From Mauremys mutica (Eukaryota > Chordata > Testudines > Geoemydidae): a stretch of 64,000 nt of DNA. Made by a program: the position numbers and the translations under genes. The stretch lies in NCBI RefSeq assembly GCF_020497125.1, contig NC_059081.1:65988768-66052767 (forward strand). The letters run 5' to 3'. How positions within the stretch are numbered: the stretch's first letter is position 1; each line of letters starts with the position of its first letter. Of this stretch, positions 59,748 to 64,000 are shown piece after piece. Under the pieces are notes generated by a model. That model saw nothing but the letters and a program-made list of their open reading frames with translations. It was not told where the DNA came from and searched no databases.

Positions 59748-60670
59748 TTCTGCTGATTGGGAGGGTTATTTCTCTAAGGTACCACTACTGTTGAAAAGCA
59801 AAATAATTGTATGTGAAAGCCTTATTGTACAATGCAGAAGGAATATCTTCTTCATAACTTTCTTTAGTCAGGACTATACCAGGATCAGAAAGGAAAAAGG
59901 GGGAAAGGCCTGAAACATTGCAAGCATGTCTTTCAGAAAGGTTCATGGTGAAACTCCAATCTAGTAAAACTCATGGACTGTATAACAGCCCAGCCATTTC
60001 CCTCTGTCACCACACACAACCCCCTAGCCCTCCTCTTTACCTTTAAATGCTTTCTGGGGTGCCTCAGCTGAAAGCAACCCATTTTCTCAGGCATCTTCCA
60101 AGAGTGGGCATGTACTCCCTTTCTGCTCCTGGGCTTTTCAGAGGACCCTCAACTGGTCCATTTCCTTTAGCTAGAATGTTTTGTTGGGGGAGGGGAGGGC
60201 AGTAAGATGGCCTATTACATTCAACTCACTAGAATTCTCTTCAGGCAGGGAGCTGCATGCCTGCTCACCTCACCCACCAGCTGTAGAAATGCTGCAGCTC
60301 TAAAAGCCATGTGCCTTCCTGAGGAATAGTGCAGTCCAGAAGGTTGTTAGAGAGCATTCTGGGGTGTATGGTACTACAGAAACCCCAAGGATTCCCCATT
60401 ACTGTGTCATGCATGCTGAGGGAGGGACTCAGACGTCACAATAATGTTACATCACTGATGCACCAGCAATAGAAATGGAGGATCTGTTCACCGGGCCTGC
60501 TGCTACTCAGTTAGAGGTGGAGGGGGAGAACAAAGTAGGAAGAGTGATGACTCCCATTAAAGTATTTCTAATGGATTGGAGGAGTCTCTCATAGACTCCA
60601 CCTGGAGGAGTGAGCCAATCTGATACAAATTTGAAGAACACAAGGGTGTGGAATAGGTCAGCCTGCAGGG
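59748..60670. other. Non-coding unique stretch between duplication parts
   Basis: No gene or repeat recognised. The minus ORF at 60557-60763 lacks domains. Confidence 0.4.
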
Positions 60671-60671
60671 A

Positions 60672-60910
60672 AGAAAGATGATCCAGAGGTTAGGGGCCCA
60701 ACCTATGGCTGTGCCTGGCTTTCTGTGTGACCTCAGGCATTTTGTGTAGGCGAAGAGCCTCAAAGGTATTTAGACTCCTAACTTACATGGAAATTAGGAG
60801 CCTAACTGTGAGGATTTGGGCCTTGGTCTTACTGGGCTTTAATTCTCCTTCTGTAAAATGAGGATAAAAGCACTTTCCTGTCACGCAGAGGTGTTGCAAG
60901 GCTAACTACT
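60672..60910 (+). repeat. MIR-type SINE interrupted by an insertion
   Basis: The left part (TGGCTTTCTGTGTGACCTCA with GGCATTTTGT) and the right part (TTAATTCTCCTTCTGTAAAA with TGAGGATAAAAGC and a GTGTTGCAAGGCTAA tail) are MIR. Between them about 90 bp (AGCCTCAAAGGTATTTAGAC to GGATTTGGGCC) is a second, palindrome-like insertion with TTAGACTCCTAACTT / AATTAGGAGCCTAA mirrored arms. Confidence 0.6.
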
Positions 60911-60934
60911 CCAACTGGTCAGAGCTTTTTCCTC

Positions 60935-61145
60935 CACAGTAAACTTTGACTTTTTGTTGAAACCCCAAAGTTAAGTTTTCAGCCATAGAAAAAGGAATAT
61001 TTTCAGTTTGGGGAATTTTACTTTTCCAATGAAAAACTGACACTTTGAGGAAAGCAGACACTCTTCACAAAAAATTTAGTTCAGTTGAAAACTCCAATTG
61101 CCAACAAAAACATATTTTGGTAGAAAAATTTCAACCAGCCCTAAT
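60935..61145. repeat. AT-rich foldback element
   Basis: TTTTTGTTGAAACCCCAAAG and ATTTTGGTAGAAAAATTTCA bracket mirrored AAGTTTTC / GAAAAC words and end CCAGCCCTAATG. Same family as 36.05, 47.59 and 62.65 kb. Confidence 0.5.
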
Positions 61146-61188
61146 GTATAAATTAAAGATTGTGAGGCCCTCAAATACTACAGCAATG

Positions 61189-61669
61189 GGGCCAGATAAG
61201 TATCTTAGCCAGATAGCAGGAGTGGGATTCACAAACATATTTAGGTGCCTAACCCTCTTTGAAATGAGACAGAGGAGAGGGTTGTAAGCCATTGGAACCA
61301 CACAGAAGGAGGTTCTTGGAGCCTGTTAAGTGCTGATGGACAGTTCTACATACAGGAGTAATGGATAATACCTGCCGATTTCATTGCAAAACTGGCGAGT
61401 TTTACAGAATTCCCATGAAGTTTCTCTTGAAATTTACAGACTCCCACATGAGAGCAACCTATCTGCTCTTCTTCTCTGACAGTCCTCAATTGCTGGGCTT
61501 TCCTCTTCTTAAGTGCAGCAGTCTGTGCAGGTATAGCAGGATGGGACTAACTGAGGCCAGGACTGCTTTTTAACCCCTTTTCATCTGGCACAGGGTGTGT
61601 GTTCCCACTCACAATCACCTAACACCTTTCTAGAGCAAGTTTACAGTTTCTTTCTGTAGCTGCACTCCC
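61189..61669 (+). repeat. Inverted repeat, left arm B (source)
   Basis: Apart from an internal 161-bp segment (about 61426-61586), the arm is present inverted at 61758-62077 with only a few mismatches. Its first bases (GGGCCAGATAAG) lie in the tail of a MIR-like SINE (GGCCCTCAAATACTACAGCA at 61167). Confidence 0.9.
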
Positions 61670-61757
61670 TTGCCCTTCACATCACTTTGTGCTAGGTGCT
61701 GTACAAACAGAATTGTGAGCCTGTTGGGAAGAATAAGACTAAACATAATGGAACTCT

Positions 61758-62077
61758 GGGGGTGCAGCTACAGAAATAAACTGTAAACTTGCCTTAGAAA
61801 GGTGCTAGGTGATTGTGAGTGGGAACATACACCCTGTGCCAGAAACTTCATGGGAACTCTGTAAAACTTGCCAGTTTTGCAATGAAATCGGCAGGTATTG
61901 TCCATTACTCCTGTATGTAGAACTGTCCATCAGCACTAAACAGGCTCCAAGAACCTCCTTCTGTGTGGTCCCAATGGCTTACAACCCTCTCCTCTGTCTC
62001 ATTTCAAAGAGGGTTAGGCACCTAAATATGTTTGTGAATCCCACTCCTGCTATCTGGCTAAGATACTTATCTGGCCC
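61758..62077 (-). repeat. Inverted repeat, right arm B' (templated copy)
   Basis: 320 bp, the reverse complement of 61189-61669 minus 161 bp. It joins copy A2 without intervening sequence: the junction word CTGGCCCAAC (62071-62080) shares GCCC with both parent sequences. An 88-bp spacer (61670-61757) separates the arms. Confidence 0.9.
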
Positions 62078-62414
62078 AACTTATCTAAAAGTTTCCAGAA
62101 TGTATTGCACTGCCCTGCAGTTGCAATACTGTGAGCCTGCATGGGATATTTTCCATAAGGCTTCCTGCTAGGTTTCAATTGTTTGATGAGTGACAAACTT
62201 CCCTAGCTGAATAACTCCATAAAAGTCAATATGGGCTCACACCTTCATGATGATTTAGAGCCAAACAGACCCTATCTTTCAGCCTTTGCTAATTATATGA
62301 AGCATAGTAATGCCATGTAGCCTGGTAAAGCAAAGTCCTTGTGCTACCATAACATGGATGTCTGTCCACAGTTGCACCTTCTCAGAAAGCAGCTGGAAAA
62401 GCTGCATGTGTTGT
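62074..62414 (+). repeat. Direct repeat, copy A2 (templated copy)
   Basis: 341 bp, same orientation as 59416-59747, including a 9-bp stretch (TGAAGCATA, about 62297-62305) absent from copy A1. Identity stops abruptly at GTGTTGT; copy A1 continues TTCTGCTG while this one continues CCCACTATT. Confidence 0.9.
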
Positions 62415-62649
62415 CCCACTATTATTCTATATTTAGAAAAGGAATCAGCAGCAGTATCTCAGACACTACTCTGCAGTAAGAGTGGCCAAATGCCAATTTT
62501 GCAGCGTGGCCACTGTACAGCACCTTTTCACTTTGCTCCCTCACCTTAAGTTCCTCCACTTCTGTTTGTTCTCTTCTTGGGGTAGCTGATTTTTGGTAGC
62601 TGTAGGCTTTACAGGTCTTGTGACCCCACTCATTTGAGGTTTTACCAGT

Positions 62650-62880
62650 CTTAGGTACAGAGCTGATCAAAATTTGTTTGATTTCTTTTCCTTAAAAATA
62701 TGTAGTTTGGGCTAAATTGAACTCTTCTTTTCTTTTTTTGGTTTTTTTTTAAAGCAGTTCAATTTTGACATTTTTCAATGGAACAAAATAACTTTGTTTT
62801 CAGCTTTCCATTGAAAACTGAACTTTTTCCATCAAAATATTCTAATGAAAATGTTTAATTTGAATTCTTTTTTGCACCCC
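62650..62880. repeat. AT-rich foldback element
   Basis: GAGCTGATCAAAATTTGTTT opens the unit. TTTTGACATTTTTCAATGGA, CTTTCCATTGAAAACTGAAC and TTTTTCCATCAAAATATTCT form mirrored arms around CAATGG / CCATTG. Confidence 0.55.
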
Positions 62881-63750
62881 TAGCGCCTTGTGTTGACATA
62901 GCTGAAAATGGCTGGGGAGGATGGAGGCAGGGTAGAGCTCTGCAGGAGATTTTCAAAAGTCACAAAAGTCACAAAGGGCAGTGGGAGTTGGGCACTTAAT
63001 TCCCATTTGTGCCTTTGAAAAACTCCTCCATACATCTAAGGTTGCTAACCTGCCTTGACAGAAGCTGACGACAACATTTCTCTCTCCAAGTGTATGGAAT
63101 ACTCATTGCCAATATTCTGACCTTCTGCAGTCTACCAGATAAATGACTATTATAGTGGTGTCCCATTTGTCCTCTTGTTGTATAGACACTCACAATGGCT
63201 TTGGTTTTACATCATTTAATACACCCTGACATACAATATAGTTCTTGAAAGGTATTTTTTAGTAAACCAATCTGTGTCTAGAGCCAATATTTTTCCCTCT
63301 GAGAAGTTTCTGAGTGTTCAGTACCTCACACAGTCTCACAAGCCAATTCTTTGTTGTCCCTCACTGGAGGAAAAGAGCACTGGGGATCAGTTTAGCATGC
63401 CTCAGTGGTAGGCTGTCATCCAGAAGTGATGGTTCATATTGAAATTTAGCAAAAAGTTAGTATTAATTTCTCAGGCTGGTTACTATAGTCTATTGGTTTC
63501 ATACCAGTTATGTATCTTGCAAAGGACAGCTACCACAAAGCCATTTTTCCTTCCTACAAATTTCTATTTAAAGGGTCTTTAAATATCTTTGGCACAAGAT
63601 TCTACATAGTTCTGTACTCGTGATACTATTTCTTCTCCACTTAGTAAGGGGATGCCTTGAAACACGTCTGTACTTTCTTTCCCTTGCCTACATACCAGTT
63701 TGTAATTTTATCATCCACTGATCATGGATGTAGATGTCTGCTAAAGTTGC
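62881..63750. other. Non-coding, no gene recognised
   Basis: AT-rich; the 65-codon minus ORF at 62996-63193 lacks domains. No repeat recognised. Confidence 0.4.
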
Positions 63751-63753
63751 TAT

Positions 63754-64000
63754 GGGTATGTCTACACTGTGACATAAGACTCATGGTCTGACTCTGGCAG
63801 GCTGGGTTCAGCTGACTCAGGCTTGCGGGACTCAAGCTATGGGGCTATAAAATTGCAGTGTAGATGTTGGGGCTCAGGCTGGATCCTGGGCTCTGAGATC
63901 TTCCCCTTTCACAGATTCTCAGGGCCTGGGATCCAGCCCATCCCCAAACATCTACTTTACAATTTTATAGCCTGAGCCCTAAGAGCCTGAGTCAGCTGAC
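63754..64000. mobile_element. Foldback transposon-like element, cut by window end
   Basis: After a terminal word GGGTATGTCTACACTG, the sequence 63807-63895 (CAGCTGACTCAGGCTTGCGG ... GGATCCTGGGCTCTGAGAT) is followed, after about 10 bp, by its imperfect reverse complement to the window end (TCTCAGGGCCTGGGATCCAG ... GAGCCTGAGTCAGCTGAC). The arms are at least 90 bp. The right terminus (expected CAGTGTAGACATACCC) would lie just outside the window. No coding capacity. Confidence 0.75.

Noticed and set aside
1..64000. CRISPR array, operon, prophage or bacterial mobile element
   Set aside because: No regularly spaced short repeats, no compact co-directional genes, and amniote-specific LINE and SINE families throughout.

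Overview
The window reads as non-coding DNA from a sauropsid vertebrate, most likely a turtle. The main evidence is repeat content. There are about a dozen CR1-type LINE fragments, three of which end in the (ATTCTATG)n tail typical of CR1. At 58.6 kb there is a tRNA-derived SINE whose 3' end copies the 3' end of CR1, the arrangement known for the tortoise Pol III SINE. MIR-type CORE-SINEs, short hAT transposons with 8-bp target duplications and several foldback families make up the rest. Nothing bacterial, viral-genomic, CRISPR-like or operon-like is present, and the longest real ORFs belong to LINE reverse transcriptase.

The only gene-like locus is a CpG island at about 6.9-8.76 kb. On the minus strand it holds a plausible first coding exon (7894 down to 7813): an ATG in good context, a 27-residue signal-peptide-like sequence and a CAG|GTGGGT splice donor. 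About 480 bp upstream on the same strand are three GC boxes about 22 bp apart. If this is right, the gene runs leftwards and 1-7.8 kb is its first intron. I could not identify the gene.

Layout: 0-2 kb, two old antisense CR1 pieces; 2-6.9 kb, presumed intron with a purine-rich tract; 6.9-9 kb, CpG island promoter; 10-13 kb, short DNA transposons and a MIR; 14.8-17.3 kb, a cluster of degraded CR1/L3 pieces on both strands; 19.6-23.1 kb, two CR1 3' ends; 23.1-31.4 kb, repeat-poor; 31.4-34.3 kb, two CR1 copies in tandem, the second with a hairpin at its 5' junction and two premature stops; 36.3-38.8 kb, antisense CR1 and a 958-bp transposon with perfect 8-bp TSDs and a G-rich repetitive core; 42.4-44.2 kb, a young CR1 apparently nested in an LTR-like unit; 46.4 kb, a second hAT element; 51.8-54.8 kb, an antisense CR1 and another promoter-bearing LTR-like unit; 56.8-58.8 kb, hAT fragment and SINE; 59.4-62.4 kb, a local rearrangement; 63.75 kb to the end, a foldback element cut by the window edge.

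No new multi-gene system was found. The best structural find is the 59.4-62.4 kb rearrangement: a 657-bp insertion made of an inverted copy of the sequence just to its left, joined through a 4-bp overlap to a direct copy of sequence about 2.3 kb further left. This is the signature expected from serial template switching during replication.
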